Part shown: in pieces, positions 1 through 8,711 of the stretch | Numbering within the stretch: position 1 is the first letter of the stretch | How the letters are laid out: every line of letters starts with the position of its first letter | Source of the DNA: JBKPNX01 sp046732855 | GTDB taxonomy: Bacteria > Pseudomonadota > Alphaproteobacteria > Geminicoccales > Geminicoccaceae | Length of the DNA stretch: 35,037 bases | Assembly: GCA_046732855.1 (NCBI GenBank) | Contig: JBKPNX010000124.1 | Span: 1-35,037, forward strand | Direction of reading: 5' to 3' | Notes under the pieces: model-generated | The model's input: only the letters and a program-made list of their open reading frames with translations | Told to the model about the DNA's origin: nothing | Databases searched by the model: none | Translations under genes and position numbers: made by a program

Positions 1-2306
1 AACTGCGGGTCGCCGAGCTCTTTCTGTTCGGCAAGATGGTTGATGGCGCTTTGGATGTTCTGCCTGGCGCGCTCGGCGATGTCGTGATCGAGCCAGGGTG
101 CCAGTGCGGCCAGAGCCCGGGTATAGCTGACCAGCTCAAACGGATCCGTAGGGGCGAACTGATCGCTGGCGACGTAGGTCATGCTCCGCTTGGCGATCTG
201 CAGAGCGTCCACCGGCCAGCGCAGTCCAACCGCACGCCCGATCGCTTGCGGCTTGTAGCCGAACTGCCGCAGCAGCCGCTGATCATCGGCCAGCTGGCGG
301 ACGAACGCCACGCGCACGTCCTCGTCCTGTTGGGTCAGATCCCACAGGGTCGCCTCGTCGTCCGGCGTCAGCGGATCACGCCACAGCTGCTGGAGGCGGG
401 ACCACAACGAAGTCGCGGTCGTCTCGATCACCGCGGCAGACGCTCGGTCCGCCTGCCACCAGCTCCAGCTGGCGACTCCGGCAGCGACGAGCGCCGCGAT
501 AGCGAGCGAGCCGGCGATGATCGCAAGGCGCTTCGAACGGCGACGGCCGGCTTCGGCGTCTCTGGCATGCGCTTCAGCCTCCATCGCCCTTTGCCGCTCG
601 GCCTCCGCGCGCTGGCGCTGCTCCTCGGCGATCTGCTCTTGCGCCTTGACGTAGTCCTGGCGCCGCCGCTCTTCCTCCTCGCGCGCCAGCCGGCTGCGCG
701 CCATCAGCTGCTGGACGTCGTCCCTGCCGCCGTCGTAGCGCAGGGTCCAGACGGGGGAGGGCAGGGTTTCGAGCCATTCGTCGCGACTGGCGGTCGCCGC
801 GGCCGAGAGCGTCTCGCCCCTCTGCGCCTGAAGCCGCAGCGTCTTCCAGATCAGGCCGTCGCGAAACTCGCGCTGGAGCCAGCCGTCCTTCTCATCCGCG
901 ATCTCGCGCCAGCAGCGGATCAGGGCCTCGTGGCTGACGTCGATCAGGGTGTCCGGTGCGATCGGGGTACTGCCATAGGGGCTCAGGAATGAGACGCCCT
1001 CCGCGCGGAAGCGATCGAGGATGTCCCGCAGCGTCGCCCCGTCGCTGTCGGTCACCGCCATGAGCTCGGCGAAGGTCTGCGGGCGACGGATCGCCTGGCC
1101 CTCGGCATTGATGTCGGTGAGCGCGCGGAACAGATGCTCGACGATCTGACGGCGTCGGGCATCGGGGGCCGCCTCTGCCATCACGGCGTCGGCATGATCC
1201 GAGAGCAGCGCGGCGAGGCCGCCGGCACCCTGATAGTCCTCGAGATCAAGTCGCCAGACCGGATCGCGATCGTAAGAAAAGGAAGCCGCGGGCGCATAGT
1301 CTCCCTGATGAAGCAGACGGGCAACAGATTCGTCCCACCCTGTCTCATGGCGGAATGGCACGGGGGCGTCTGCGAGCACATTGTCCTGACGAAAAGCTGT
1401 GCCCACCTCGGCGAGGCCAAAGTCACGTACTGGCGGCGGACCCGCCGCGCACCGCCAGAGCCGCATCAGCCCATGCTGGATCAGCGGCAGCTGGTCCTGG
1501 CCGCCGCCGGCGTCGGCGATCAGGCGCTCGGCGAGCTCTTGGCTCACCTCACCGCCGTAGAGCGGCGCCGGCTCGCGGATCGCGCGCAGGAGCAACGGCC
1601 GTTCCATCCGCGGCAGCAGGTACTGGGTCCGGTTGACCGCCTCGGCCAGGCCCTCGAACCGCGCGCAATGGCCGAGGAACTCCGAGCGCATGGTTACGAT
1701 CGCATAGAGCCCGGGCGGCGGGTTCTCCTGGAGGCCGACCAGAATGTCGACGAACAGCCGTGTCTCCTCGGGACTGCGCCTCTTGGCGAAGGTGAACAGC
1801 TCCTCGAACTGGTCGACCAGGATGCAGATGTGATCGGATTCGCCCTGTCGGAGAACCTCGGTCAGCGTCTCTGGCGCGCGCCGTCCGCGATTGAGGATGT
1901 GGCGGACATCGAGGATCTGATCGGGCGTGGGCTCGTCCGCGAGCAGGCCGGCGAGCGCCCGGGCGAGGTTGTCGAGCGGATCCTCGCGCGGCAGCAGCGC
2001 GCAGGTGCGCCAGCTCGCATCCGTGGCGGCATGACCCTGCTGCAACTGGACAAGGACGCCCGCGCGCACAATCGATGATTTCCCGGAACCGGAATCGCCG
2101 TGGACGACGACGAGGTGCTTCTTCGTCACGAGATCGATGATCTCGTCGGTTGTCGTCTCGCGCCCGAAGAAGATCGGCCACTCGGCGCTCGCGAACGGGC
2201 GCAGGCCTGGATACGGGGGAAATTTCAGCGAAGCGTCGAAGGGGTCCTCGAGCATGGTGACCCCGAGCGGGTCGGCACGCGGCGAGGGGGCGAGGCTGGC
2301 GGTCAC
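1..2306 (-). CDS. nSTAND1-type STAND ATPase, 3' part beyond window
   Basis: I translated 768 codons of an open frame that runs off the left edge. The start is a GTG at 2306 overlapping the TGA of the TIR gene (GTGA), so the two are translationally coupled; an in-frame ATG follows at codon 18. The N-terminus carries the nSTAND1 hallmark YPGLRPF...FFGRE (residues 32-50). Walker A is GDSGSGKS (70-77) and Walker B is ILVDQFEELF (162-171). A winged-helix-like arm ending near DTLIDVSHEALIRCW precedes a charged, probably coiled-coil stretch (about 540-590) and one predicted membrane helix (about 592-615). STAND ATPases oligomerise when their C-terminal sensor detects a trigger; here the sensor (often WD40 or TPR) lies outside the window. 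Pairing with a TIR effector suggests a signalling or anti-phage role, which is inference. Family assignment is firm. Confidence 0.9.
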   Translation of the reverse strand, partial: MTASLAPSPRADPLGVTMLEDPFDASLKFPPYPGLRPFASAEWPIFFGRETTTDEIIDLVTKKHLVVVHGDSGSGKSSIVRAGVLVQLQQGHAATDASWRTCALLPREDPLDNLARALAGLLADEPTPDQILDVRHILNRGRRAPETLTEVLRQGESDHICILVDQFEELFTFAKRRSPEETRLFVDILVGLQENPPPGLYAIVTMRSEFLGHCARFEGLAEAVNRTQYLLPRMERPLLLRAIREPAPLYGGEVSQELAERLIADAGGGQDQLPLIQHGLMRLWRCAAGPPPVRDFGLAEVGTAFRQDNVLADAPVPFRHETGWDESVARLLHQGDYAPAASFSYDRDPVWRLDLEDYQGAGGLAALLSDHADAVMAEAAPDARRRQIVEHLFRALTDINAEGQAIRRPQTFAELMAVTDSDGATLRDILDRFRAEGVSFLSPYGSTPIAPDTLIDVSHEALIRCWREIADEKDGWLQREFRDGLIWKTLRLQAQRGETLSAAATASRDEWLETLPSPVWTLRYDGGRDDVQQLMARSRLAREEEERRRQDYVKAQEQIAEEQRQRAEAERQRAMEAEAHARDAEAGRRRSKRLAIIAGSLAIAALVAAGVASWSWWQADRASAAVIETTATSLWSRLQQLWRDPLTPDDEATLWDLTQQDEDVRVAFVRQLADDQRLLRQFGYKPQAIGRAVGLRWPVDALQIAKRSMTYVASDQFAPTDPFELVSYTRALAALAPWLDHDIAERARQNIQSAINHLAEQKELGDPQ

Positions 2307-3406
2307 GGCGCCACCATCACGCCCATGGTCGCCCCGTGCAGCCACGCTCTGAGGTCGGCTGCCCAGTTCGGCGCGGTGCCGTCGATCCAGGCGATCCCGA
2401 GGTTACGCGCGTTGATCAGACGGCGCTCGGGGTGCCTCGCCTTGCCGACCAGGTCGTAGACCGCGCACGGCAGGGGCTTGATCTCGAGCGCCTCGGCCAG
2501 CCTTCGGCTGGTCTTGCCGACCACCACGATGTCCTTGTCGACGCTCGGATCGTCGGTGCCTAGCACGACCATCGCATCCGAGCTGCGCAGCTCATCGGCC
2601 TGATCGTCGTCGAGCCGGCCGTCACGCAGCAGCGGAGTTGGCGCCTGCGGGGTCACGGCATAGCCCGCCCCTTGCAGACGCGCGAACGCGTCGTCGAACG
2701 GGTCGGCGAAGTCGGCCCGCGCATGAAGATAGAGAAGGAGGTGGTCCGGCTCCCCCTGCAGCTTGGCCAGCGTCTCTTGGGCCCTGCGCTCCTCCTCGAG
2801 ACGCGCCCTGATGTCTTTGAGGCGTTCGCCGATCCGCCCGGAGATCTCGATCACGAACTGCCTGTAGGCTGCCCTGTCCTCTTCCGTCCCGATCCAGCCC
2901 CACGGCACGCGTTGAAGCTCCGGCTTGGCGCGGTCGTACAGGAAGAAGCCCTTTTTCGCGACCTCCGCGAGATCCTTGAAGATCTCGGGCCATTCGTCCT
3001 CGATCGTGTCCATCAGGCGGAGGATGAAAGCGCGATCGAAGCCTCTCGCGATGGCCGGCGCGAGGGTCCGGGTGCCATCGTGCCACCACTCTCGCTCTTT
3101 CGCGCACCACTCGGACCTAAGGTACCAGGGCGACATCATTGCGCACAGCAGTGCCGAGGCGCCGGCCGCCTTCTGCAGGCTCGGCGTCAGCGCGGCGGTC
3201 TCGTCCAGGCGTTCGCCCGTGCGCGGGCTTTCGTCCAGATAGAGGGAAAGCGCCGCGAACTCGGGGAAGCGCCTCAGGGCCTGGCGCACGTCGTTGGCGC
3301 ACTTCTGGCACCACGTCTTGATCTCGGCGTCGCCGGTGCCATCGACGTCGGCATGCGCGTAGCTGAAGAAGAAATCATGCTCAAAAGGTGGACCGACGAA
3401 GGACAT
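2303..3406 (-). CDS. TIR-domain protein, likely NADase effector
   Basis: This is a 367-residue soluble protein without a signal peptide. Residues 9-135 form a TIR domain: it opens with HDFFFSYAHAD and contains the WCxxE motif as W100-C101-A-K-E104, where E104 aligns with the catalytic glutamate of NAD-cleaving TIR enzymes. A charged helical linker (about 185-215) leads to a second alpha/beta unit (about 218-355) that resembles a degenerate TIR fold but has no WCxxE motif. Its stop codon overlaps the GTG start of the nSTAND1 ATPase. In characterised bacterial systems TIR enzymes deplete NAD+ or make cyclic ADP-ribose signals when a partner sensor is triggered; applying that here is inference. 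The ribosome site before the ATG is weak. Confidence 0.88.
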   Translation of the reverse strand: MSFVGPPFEHDFFFSYAHADVDGTGDAEIKTWCQKCANDVRQALRRFPEFAALSLYLDESPRTGERLDETAALTPSLQKAAGASALLCAMMSPWYLRSEWCAKEREWWHDGTRTLAPAIARGFDRAFILRLMDTIEDEWPEIFKDLAEVAKKGFFLYDRAKPELQRVPWGWIGTEEDRAAYRQFVIEISGRIGERLKDIRARLEEERRAQETLAKLQGEPDHLLLYLHARADFADPFDDAFARLQGAGYAVTPQAPTPLLRDGRLDDDQADELRSSDAMVVLGTDDPSVDKDIVVVGKTSRRLAEALEIKPLPCAVYDLVGKARHPERRLINARNLGIAWIDGTAPNWAADLRAWLHGATMGVMVAP

Positions 3407-3582
3407 TGTCTGCTCAGAGCGATCAATCGTTACGTGGTTTCTCCTGCAGGTAATGCTAGCCCGTGGCCCTGGCGCCGTCTACGGTCGTACCGATTGCGAG
3501 GCGAGGGCAGGCGAAGGCGGCCGTCGCCGGCAGGTGCGAGGGCGGCCGGCGTCGGCCCGGCAAGAATCGCGGTGATGGATGC

Positions 3583-3903
3583 TCAAAACCGCACCCGGAT
3601 CTGAGAGCGCGAGAACGGCTTGCCTGCGACCTCGAACTCATAGGTGATCGGCTCGACCGTCACGCCGCGCTCGTGGAGCTGGCGGACCCGTGCGGCGACG
3701 CGTGGGTCGTCCCATACGTCGTTGACGAAGTTGCACTCGAGCACGATGCCGTCCTTCGAGTTCAGATCGAGCGCGGCGTGGGTCGCCAGCGCATCGTCCT
3801 TGAGCAGGGTGAGCACGCGCTCGACCCGGAAATCCAGAATGCGGCGCTGGCGCTCGCGCGAGGCCTGGTGGAGCTGTCGGCGCAGCGTGGACGGGCGCGC
3901 CAT
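3583..3903 (-). CDS. Small conserved-looking hypothetical protein
   Basis: This is a 106-residue basic, soluble protein that I do not recognise. I chose the ATG at 3903, one base after the TGA of the mscS-type gene (TGAGATGG), over an upstream in-frame start at 3954 that would overlap the channel gene by about 50 bases. The N-terminal third is arginine-rich and helical (LRRQLHQASRERQRR). The middle contains LNSKDGIVLECNFVNDVWDD, and the C-terminus looks like beta strands ending in SRSQIRVRF. There is no signal peptide or membrane segment. The tight junction indicates co-transcription and probably coupled translation with the channel. The 176 bases between this gene and the TIR gene hold GC-rich inverted stretches but nothing I can name. 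Confidence 0.7.
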   Translation of the reverse strand: MARPSTLRRQLHQASRERQRRILDFRVERVLTLLKDDALATHAALDLNSKDGIVLECNFVNDVWDDPRVAARVRQLHERGVTVEPITYEFEVAGKPFSRSQIRVRF

Positions 3904-3904
3904 C

Positions 3905-6328
3905 TCAGGACTGGGCGCTGTCGCGCGACGACGCACTGGATCGCGATGGGGCATCGCGTCCCTTGACCACGCGCAGCCCGGCGGGTTCCGCGGGCGGTCG
4001 CTCCGGCGCGGGCTCGGTCTCGTCGCTCAGCTCCGGCGGGGCGAGGCTCGCCTTGTCGGGCACGAGATAGACCGACTGAAGCCGCGACGGCATCTCGATC
4101 CCGAGCTCATCGAACCGCCGCTTCATCAGGCGGTTGAACTGGCGTTTGACGTAGAACTGTTTGAGCGGCCGCGTCTTGATCCGCGCCTTGATCACGACCC
4201 CGGTTTCCGCAACCTCGTCGACCCCCCAGACGTCGATCGGCTCGAGCATGAACTGGCCGACCTGGGGGTCGGCCTCCAGCTCCGCGCCGATCTGGCGGAG
4301 CAGCTCCATCACCTCGTCGACGTCCTCGCCGTTGGCGACGCTGACCTCCAGCTCGGCGTAGCCGAACCCCCGGGCCCAGTTCTTGACCGTGGTGATCTCG
4401 CTGAACGGGATGGTGTGGACGATGCCGGCGGCGTCGCGCAACTCGATCGTCCGCACGGAGATCCGTTCCACCGTCCCGCCGTGGCCGCCCACCTCGACCA
4501 GATCGCCGACGGAAATGATGTCCTGGAACAGAATGAACAGGCCGTTGATCACGTCCTGCACCAGCTTCTGCGAGCCGAACCCGATCGCGATGCCGATCAC
4601 GCCGGCGGTCGCCAGCAGCGGCGCGAGATCGAGGCCCATCACCGACAGGGTGTGCAAGAGGAGCACGATGGCGACGACGGCGACGAACACCGTGCGCAGC
4701 AGCGGCAACAGGGTGCGCGCGCGGCCGCTGCGTTCGACCCGGGTGCCGGTCTCATCGACCGCCTCCAGATAATGCTCGATCGCCGCGCTGCTGAGCTCCC
4801 AGGCCAGGAACATGGTGAGCAGGAGCACCCCGACGTTGACGAGCTGCGCCCCAAATCCGGTGCGCAGCCGGGCGCCCGCCCAGCCGATCAGATCGATCCC
4901 CCAGATCTGCATGATGACCAGCGCGATCAGCACGTAAACCAAAGCCACGCTGAACCTGTGCAGGATGGTCAGATACCGGCTGACCCGCGCCTGCAGGGCC
5001 GGATAGCGCTGCTCCAGATCGGCGCCGACCGCGAAGCTGCGCCCGACCAGCGCCTCGGCCCCTTGCGCCAGCGGGCGGCCGAACGCCAGCAGCAGCGTGG
5101 TGATCGCGGCGCCGCGGGCCATCAGCTCGAACCCGCCCGGAATGTGCAAGGACCAGACGAAGTAGGTGCCGACCAGATAGGCGATCGCCAGCAGATGCCA
5201 GACGCTGGCCAGAAACCCGCGCATGGTCAGGAACGCGCCGCGCACGCGCCCCGCCGCACCGGCCTGGCCGCCGCGCAGCCAGGAAGCGACGGTCTCGCGG
5301 TTCTGCAGAACGAAGATCACCAGCATGAGGGTGACGACGAGACCGACGAGGTGGGTGAGGCCGCGCAGGATGTCGCGCGGTATGCGCAGCACGTCCGGCT
5401 GCAGCACGAAATGGCTGTACAAGACGAGATAGCTGAAGCGCTTGATCCAGACGTAGAGGTAGGCCGCGGTCTCGTCACCCACCGGCAGAAAGCGCAGGAA
5501 CGACATCTTCGGCATCAGGATCGCGCGGGCGACGAGCAGCACGCTCTGCACCCCGATGGTCGCCAGGACCAACGCGAGAGCCACCGGCTCTGCGGCAGGT
5601 CCAAGGCCGAGCAGCAGCAGCAGACCGAAGCTGACCGCGGCGAACGCTGCCGCCGGCAGCAGATCGAGGATGGTTCGGGCCGCGAGGCGCCGCAGCCGGA
5701 CGAACGCGCCGTCGCCGGCGGCCGATGCGCCGATCCGGTCGCGCGCTGCGACGGTGAGCCGGCGCACCAGGTAATGGGCCAGCGCGCCGAGGAGCAGCAG
5801 GGCGGTGATCTTGCCGACGATTTCATACCAATAGGTGCGCGTGTCCTGCTTGGCTTGCGCGACCAGCCACCGCCACATGTCCGGCACGTCGACCATCGCG
5901 AGCGCGACGCGCGCGATGGAATCGGAAAACGCCCCGAGGCGGGCGCCGAGTTCCGCGGCAAAGCTGCGTCCGAGGGCTTCGATTTCGGCCGGCGTGGCGG
6001 GCTCGACCGCCTTGCTGCTCGCGATCAACGCCTTGAGCTGCGCGATGAACCGATCCCGTGCCGCGGGATCCTCGAGCGTGGTCACGAGCTCCTGCAGCTG
6101 TGCGGGATCGATCGCCGGCGGCGGCGCGGGCTCGTGAACGAGCGCCGCCTGCTGCGCCCGCGCGCCGCCGATCGAAGCCGCGGTGAGGCCGAGCAGCACG
6201 AGGGACAGGCCGATGCTCGCCCAGGCACGCAGCCAGGACGCGCCGGCACGGCGGTCGGGCCGCTCGGCCCGAGCGCGCCGCGTCATGTCGGGCGCGCTCT
6301 CCGCACGGTCCGCAGCCGGCCAGGGCAT
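3905..6328 (-). CDS. MscS-family mechanosensitive ion channel (large form)
   Basis: This 807-residue inner-membrane channel has an N-terminal signal or anchor (about 33-58), a periplasmic helical region, and roughly ten hydrophobic segments. The MscS core lies at about residues 570-660, with the pore helix GVIGIAIGFGSQKLVQD followed by GDLVEVGGHGGTVERI, as in MscS and MscK. The soluble C-terminal beta and alpha/beta parts follow, ending in a proline- and charge-rich tail. It is far longer than E. coli MscS (286 residues) and is closer to the MscK/YbdG/YnaI style of extended channels. Such channels open under membrane tension and release solutes in hypo-osmotic shock. The ATG at 6328 has a good AGGTGAGG ribosome site. 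It is followed immediately by a small hypothetical gene. A second, related channel lies at 9223-11391. Confidence 0.93.
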   Translation of the reverse strand: MPWPAADRAESAPDMTRRARAERPDRRAGASWLRAWASIGLSLVLLGLTAASIGGARAQQAALVHEPAPPPAIDPAQLQELVTTLEDPAARDRFIAQLKALIASSKAVEPATPAEIEALGRSFAAELGARLGAFSDSIARVALAMVDVPDMWRWLVAQAKQDTRTYWYEIVGKITALLLLGALAHYLVRRLTVAARDRIGASAAGDGAFVRLRRLAARTILDLLPAAAFAAVSFGLLLLLGLGPAAEPVALALVLATIGVQSVLLVARAILMPKMSFLRFLPVGDETAAYLYVWIKRFSYLVLYSHFVLQPDVLRIPRDILRGLTHLVGLVVTLMLVIFVLQNRETVASWLRGGQAGAAGRVRGAFLTMRGFLASVWHLLAIAYLVGTYFVWSLHIPGGFELMARGAAITTLLLAFGRPLAQGAEALVGRSFAVGADLEQRYPALQARVSRYLTILHRFSVALVYVLIALVIMQIWGIDLIGWAGARLRTGFGAQLVNVGVLLLTMFLAWELSSAAIEHYLEAVDETGTRVERSGRARTLLPLLRTVFVAVVAIVLLLHTLSVMGLDLAPLLATAGVIGIAIGFGSQKLVQDVINGLFILFQDIISVGDLVEVGGHGGTVERISVRTIELRDAAGIVHTIPFSEITTVKNWARGFGYAELEVSVANGEDVDEVMELLRQIGAELEADPQVGQFMLEPIDVWGVDEVAETGVVIKARIKTRPLKQFYVKRQFNRLMKRRFDELGIEMPSRLQSVYLVPDKASLAPPELSDETEPAPERPPAEPAGLRVVKGRDAPSRSSASSRDSAQS

Positions 6329-6485
6329 CGAGCCTCACCTGAATCGCACATCGATCGGCTTCGCCATCGCGTTGCTGGCTCTCTATAACGGAATACGCGC
6401 CCGAACTGAAATGCTCCGCACGCTTGCGGGCGAAGCTGACCGCAGGTTGGCATGCGGGCTCACGGCCGCGGGGGCCGGGCGTCGC

Positions 6486-7277
6486 TCAGGACGTCCAGCC
6501 CTCCTTGGCGAATAGCGCCGAGAGCTGCTTGGCGATGCCCTTGGCCGCCCGGTCCGCGTCGGCCACCACGTCGGCGCCTAGGGCTTCGTCGGCCACGTGG
6601 AGACCGCCGCCGACCACGGTCGACACCAGCAGGTGACCGGTCAGACCGCCGACGCCCATGGTCTCGGCCATACCCGGCGCCAGGCCGCTCTTCGCGTCGA
6701 CCTCGACGGTATCGATCAGCTGGCGGCCCGCAGGGGTGGCCTCATAGACCTGGACCTGAGCGCGGACATCGCTGCGCCCGGCGCCGAGCCCGATGATCAC
6801 CCGCTCGGTGCGGTTGCCCTCGTCGATCGAGACCAGCTGGCCCTTGATCAGCGCCGCGTTCTGGACCCCGGCGGGCAGAGCGCTGCCACGCTCGGCGCGC
6901 AGGCCCATGTCGCGGATCTCGACCACCAGCTTGTCCGCGATCGCGTCGGCGACCTGTCGGCCCGCCTGCAGTTCCTGCTCGGTCCGCGAGGTGCCCCGCT
7001 TCTCTTTGATCGCCTGCTCGATCTCCGTGCTCAGGCCCTCGTCCAAGGTCACTTCGTTCGCCGAGGCGGCGAAGGTGTCGACGATCACGACCTGCGGGCG
7101 CGGCAGGGTCCGACCGGCGGTTTCCATCTGGCTCTGCGCCGACGTGCAGGCGGCGAGGACTGCCAATCCCAATATTGCCGCCGTTTTCGGCAGCGCCTTC
7201 GCGCGGCCGGCGGCCGGGCGCTCCAGCGTCAAGGTGCATGGGCTGCCGGGTAGACCACCACGGATGTCCATCAGCAT
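6486..7277 (-). CDS. DUF4410 lipoprotein, copy 1
   Basis: This is a 263-residue predicted lipoprotein. A long basic leader runs into a hydrophobic stretch and the lipobox LAAC with Cys44. The rest is a DUF4410-type domain: PRPQVVIVDTFA, a conserved IDEGN segment, a glycine-rich GLGAGRSDVRAQVQVYE strand, and GMAETMGVGGLTGHL. The start at 7277 has a strong AGGAGGAGG ribosome site. It is strikingly similar along its whole length to the DUF4410 protein at 14192-14968, so the two are paralogues from duplication. The family is usually annotated as outer-membrane or periplasmic lipoproteins of unknown function. It lies just downstream of the fadL relic and upstream of an MscS channel. Confidence 0.9.
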   Translation of the reverse strand: MLMDIRGGLPGSPCTLTLERPAAGRAKALPKTAAILGLAVLAACTSAQSQMETAGRTLPRPQVVIVDTFAASANEVTLDEGLSTEIEQAIKEKRGTSRTEQELQAGRQVADAIADKLVVEIRDMGLRAERGSALPAGVQNAALIKGQLVSIDEGNRTERVIIGLGAGRSDVRAQVQVYEATPAGRQLIDTVEVDAKSGLAPGMAETMGVGGLTGHLLVSTVVGGGLHVADEALGADVVADADRAAKGIAKQLSALFAKEGWTS

Positions 7278-7368
7278 CGCCTCCTCCTGTGCGTTCGCCT
7301 GTCCGGGGAAGCCGGACGGGTTGTTGCCGGGTGTCGAATACGGTCGGCGCTTCCGTCGCGAGAGTCGC

Positions 7369-7690
7369 TCAGTCGGCCGCTCCGCCGAAGCGCCAGATCA
7401 GGTTCACGGCGAAAAAGTGGAAGTCGAACGACTTGTAGTCGCCCTCGAGCCCGCCCGCCAGAGGCCCACGCTGTACGTCGATTTTGTTGTCTCCGCCGTT
7501 CATGTACTCGTAGGCGGCACCCACGGTGATGTTGTCGTCGAAGCTGTATTGAACGCCGGTGCCGATGCGAAACTGCTCGTCCATGGGCAATGACGGCGAG
7601 CGCTGGCTCTTGGACACGGGCGAGCTGTCGTAGCCGCCGCCGAACGACCACAGCCAGCCGTCCGATCTCAGCGGTACTACCGCCGTGCCG
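7369..7690 (-). pseudogene. FadL-type outer-membrane transporter, C-terminal remnant
   Basis: About 100 codons match the last strands of OmpP1/FadL/TodX proteins: GGGYDSSPVSKSQRSPSLPMD, then FRIGTGVQYSFDDNITVGAAYEYMN, the GPLAGGLEGDY loop, and the terminal strand FFAVNLIWRF. Whole FadL proteins have some 400-450 residues and an N-terminal plug; here the frame has no signal peptide and runs backwards into a hairpin repeat (7754-7830). The matching N-terminal end sits at 8712-9020, across an unrelated barrel gene. FadL proteins carry hydrophobic compounds through the outer membrane; this remnant cannot do so. The left limit is the stop codon, and the right limit is approximate. Confidence 0.8.
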
Positions 7691-7753
7691 GGGCCAGGCT
7701 CCGAATGGCAGAGCGTAGCCAGGAGGTAACTCTCTGTTTCAGCTGGGAATGCT

Positions 7754-7830
7754 GCGCCCCGTTGCCGGAGCGCCTGCCGGGCGAGGTCGCGAGGTCGCGC
7801 CCGTCTGTTGCAGCTAGTCGCTCGCGTGAG
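7754..7830. repeat. Hairpin repeat, copy C
   Basis: This is one of four copies of a roughly 70-base intergenic repeat (others at 27585-27640, 30527-30598 and 33211-33281). It contains the GCGCCCCGTTGCCGG arm, a GCCCGTCTGTTGCAG centre and the CGCTCGCGTG end. This copy has a short internal duplication of GCGAGGTC. It lies between the stop of the barrel gene at 7852 and the fadL C-terminal remnant, at a rearrangement boundary. Confidence 0.75.
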
Positions 7831-7851
7831 CATGGTGCTCGCCCCCTCAAG

Positions 7852-8682
7852 TCAGAACGTGAACTTGAGCCCGACGAGCGGCCCGTGGATGGTCACGTCC
7901 CAGTCGAAGCGGTCGCGGCCGTCGCCGTTCTCGTACTTTTGCTTCAGCACCCGGTAGCCGGCGAGCGCAGTGGCGTTGTTGCTGCCGAACAGGCCGAACT
8001 TGTAGCCGACGGTGCTCCATGCCTCAGCGCTGTATTGGTCGCTGGTGCTGATGCCGCCGACATCGCCGGCCAGCACGAAGACCCAACGCTCGCCCAAGGT
8101 CCAGGCGGTGCGAACGCCAATAATTGGATCAACCCAATCTTCGCTTTGCTCCGTGGTCCGGCGCGCGCTGATGCCGAGGTCCGGCAGGTCGAGCTCTCCC
8201 TTCAGCTCGGCGTTCAAATGGGTGTAGCGGGCGCCGGCATAGGGATCGAGCGTGACGCTGAGCGGGCCGGTGCTGCCGAAGTCGGCGAGCTGCCAGGTGC
8301 CGACGCGATAGGTGCCTGCCAGCGACTGGATGAACAACTTGCCGGTGGCGTCGATCTTGATCCGGTCGTCCCCTGTGGCAGCGTTGTCCTCGAGGTCGGC
8401 GTAGATGCTGTCCGAGAGCAGGCCGAAGGCGCCCTTGCGCGCTTCCAGACTGAGCATCAGAGCGCCGTTGAGATGGTCGAGTATATCCTTGAAGCTGGCG
8501 TCGACGTTGGCGTCGGTCTTGCCGACTCCGACATCGCCCGTGAGCGCCGTTCCCCAGACATAGGGCGTGATACTGAACTGCCAGGGTGCGCTGCCGGTGG
8601 CCGCATCCTCGGCGCGGGCATGCCCGCCGGCGAGGATAGCCGGAACCAGCACCGCCAATGTCCAGTCCACGCGTCGGCTCAT
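7852..8682 (-). CDS. Outer-membrane beta-barrel protein, unclassified
   Basis: This is a 276-residue exported protein. The signal peptide ends near AGGHARA (residues 18-24). The mature part is typical of a small barrel: alternating hydrophobic strands such as WQFSITPYVWGTALTG near the N-terminus, aromatic-rich turns, and a C-terminal strand ending in Phe (GPLVGLKFTF), the signal recognised by the BAM complex. The ATG at 8682 is preceded by GGAGAGATCAGG. I do not recognise a specific transport substrate; the overall pattern resembles proteins annotated only as outer-membrane protein in alphaproteobacteria. It is intact but sits exactly between the two remnants of a fadL gene, with 29 bases on one side and a hairpin repeat on the other, so it may have arrived by rearrangement. 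Confidence 0.82.
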   Translation of the reverse strand: MSRRVDWTLAVLVPAILAGGHARAEDAATGSAPWQFSITPYVWGTALTGDVGVGKTDANVDASFKDILDHLNGALMLSLEARKGAFGLLSDSIYADLEDNAATGDDRIKIDATGKLFIQSLAGTYRVGTWQLADFGSTGPLSVTLDPYAGARYTHLNAELKGELDLPDLGISARRTTEQSEDWVDPIIGVRTAWTLGERWVFVLAGDVGGISTSDQYSAEAWSTVGYKFGLFGSNNATALAGYRVLKQKYENGDGRDRFDWDVTIHGPLVGLKFTF

Positions 8683-8711
8683 GACCTGATCTCTCCGTGC
8701 TCGTGGCTCGC

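Noticed and set aside
1549..2181. Minus-strand frame of 210 codons in the nSTAND1 region
   Set aside because: It is an out-of-frame shadow of the STAND ATPase; the frame from 2306 carries Walker A and B motifs and continues to the window edge.
3644..6388. Plus-strand open frame of 914 codons
   Set aside because: It lies wholly antisense to the MscS-type gene and its neighbour, and its product is Arg/Gln/Asp-rich low complexity without a domain. High GC keeps the opposite frame free of stops.
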